Origin: Arthrobacter humicola
GTDB lineage: Bacteria > Actinomycetota > Actinomycetes > Actinomycetales > Micrococcaceae
Length of the DNA stretch: 57,341 nt
Direction: 5' to 3'
Assembly: GCF_022803015.1 (NCBI RefSeq)
Contig: NZ_JAFKON010000016.1
Location: 1-57,341, forward strand
Shown here: one piece after another, positions 57,221 through 57,341 of the stretch
Layout of the letters: every line of letters begins with the position of its first letter
How positions within the stretch are numbered: the first letter of the stretch is position 1
The notes under the pieces: model-generated
Databases searched by the model: none
What the model was told of the DNA's origin: nothing
Seen by the model: the letters and a program-made list of their open reading frames with translations, nothing else
Translations under genes and position numbers: made by a program

Positions 57221-57341
57221 GGTGTTGCTCCTTTTTGCCCAAGGATTCGGCGGGTGGGGCGGCTCAGATGACCGGCCAGCGTCCCCTCTCCCCCCGTTGT
57301 TTTTTGGTTGCTGGCAAGCTCGCTTGCTCGGCGGCCGACGG
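57221..57341. other. Window end, upstream region of the ParB-domain gene
   Basis: Contains a T-rich run, a gcaagc/gcttgc dyad (57314-57327) and ends with the same eight bases that open the window. If the molecule is circular this region joins the space before 378 and would hold the promoter of the ParB-domain gene. Confidence 0.4.

Overview
The window looks like a complete or nearly complete conjugative plasmid of a high-GC actinobacterium, most likely Micrococcaceae (Arthrobacter-like). Support: an Lsr2-type nucleoid protein, an actinobacterial type IV secretion set (SCO6880-like protein, split VirB4, DUF6668, DUF4913), GTG/TTG starts with strong Shine-Dalgarno (SD) sequences, and no rRNA, tRNA or core metabolic genes. 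The first and last eight bases are identical (gccgacgg), which fits a circular molecule cut at an arbitrary point but could be chance. Family names are from reading motifs; no database search was possible.

Layout. 0.3-3.5 kb: small plasmid genes of unknown function, including one resembling the toxin-binding part of Xre/MbcA antitoxins and a truncated second copy of its N-terminus. 3.5-12 kb (minus strand): a restriction-modification block in two operons: an XRE controller and two tandem amino-methyltransferases, then a reader-like protein, an McrB-like AAA ATPase and an McrC/DUF2357-like nuclease. 12.6-18.4 kb: further defence-like genes (DUF6308 protein, two nuclease-like proteins, an Mrr-like endonuclease, unknowns). 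18.5-20 kb: serine resolvase and HNH endonuclease. 20-24.6 kb (minus): Lsr2, ParB-like and ParA partition genes with a repeat-rich centromere, a primase-polymerase type Rep, a probable antisense RNA across the rep leader, and a CopG-like ribbon-helix-helix protein with its operator. 24.6-26.4 kb: regulator plus seven-helix membrane protein.

26.6-38.1 kb (plus): one long conjugation operon: cell-wall hydrolase, lipoprotein, ParA-like ATPase, DUF6668, VirB2-like pilin, VirB8-like, VirB6-like, SCO6880, VirB4 ATPase, VirD4 coupling protein, DUF4913. 38.4-40.4 kb: an ECF sigma factor translationally coupled to a membrane protein whose extracytoplasmic part carries a domain clearly related to the plasmid's VirB8-like protein plus a second domain shared with a small secreted protein encoded just downstream. 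40.6-50.2 kb (minus): secreted and membrane cargo: signal-peptide proteins, two lipoproteins, a matrixin-like metalloprotease, a 1093-residue RHS/YD-repeat protein with a hydrophobic C-terminal tail and small membrane proteins (immunity candidates). 50.4-54.2 kb: mobilisation genes (coiled-coil protein, relaxase, MobC) with a candidate oriT. 54.5-57.2 kb: a small membrane-protein operon and a large ParB-domain protein.

Working together: Rep, CopG-like protein and antisense RNA would set copy number; ParA and the ribbon-helix-helix protein segregate the plasmid; relaxase, MobC and VirD4 feed DNA to the type IV channel; the restriction block would protect the host and stabilise the plasmid. The most novel candidate is the ECF sigma factor with a VirB8-like sensor, which may link the state of the conjugation channel to expression of the secreted cargo.
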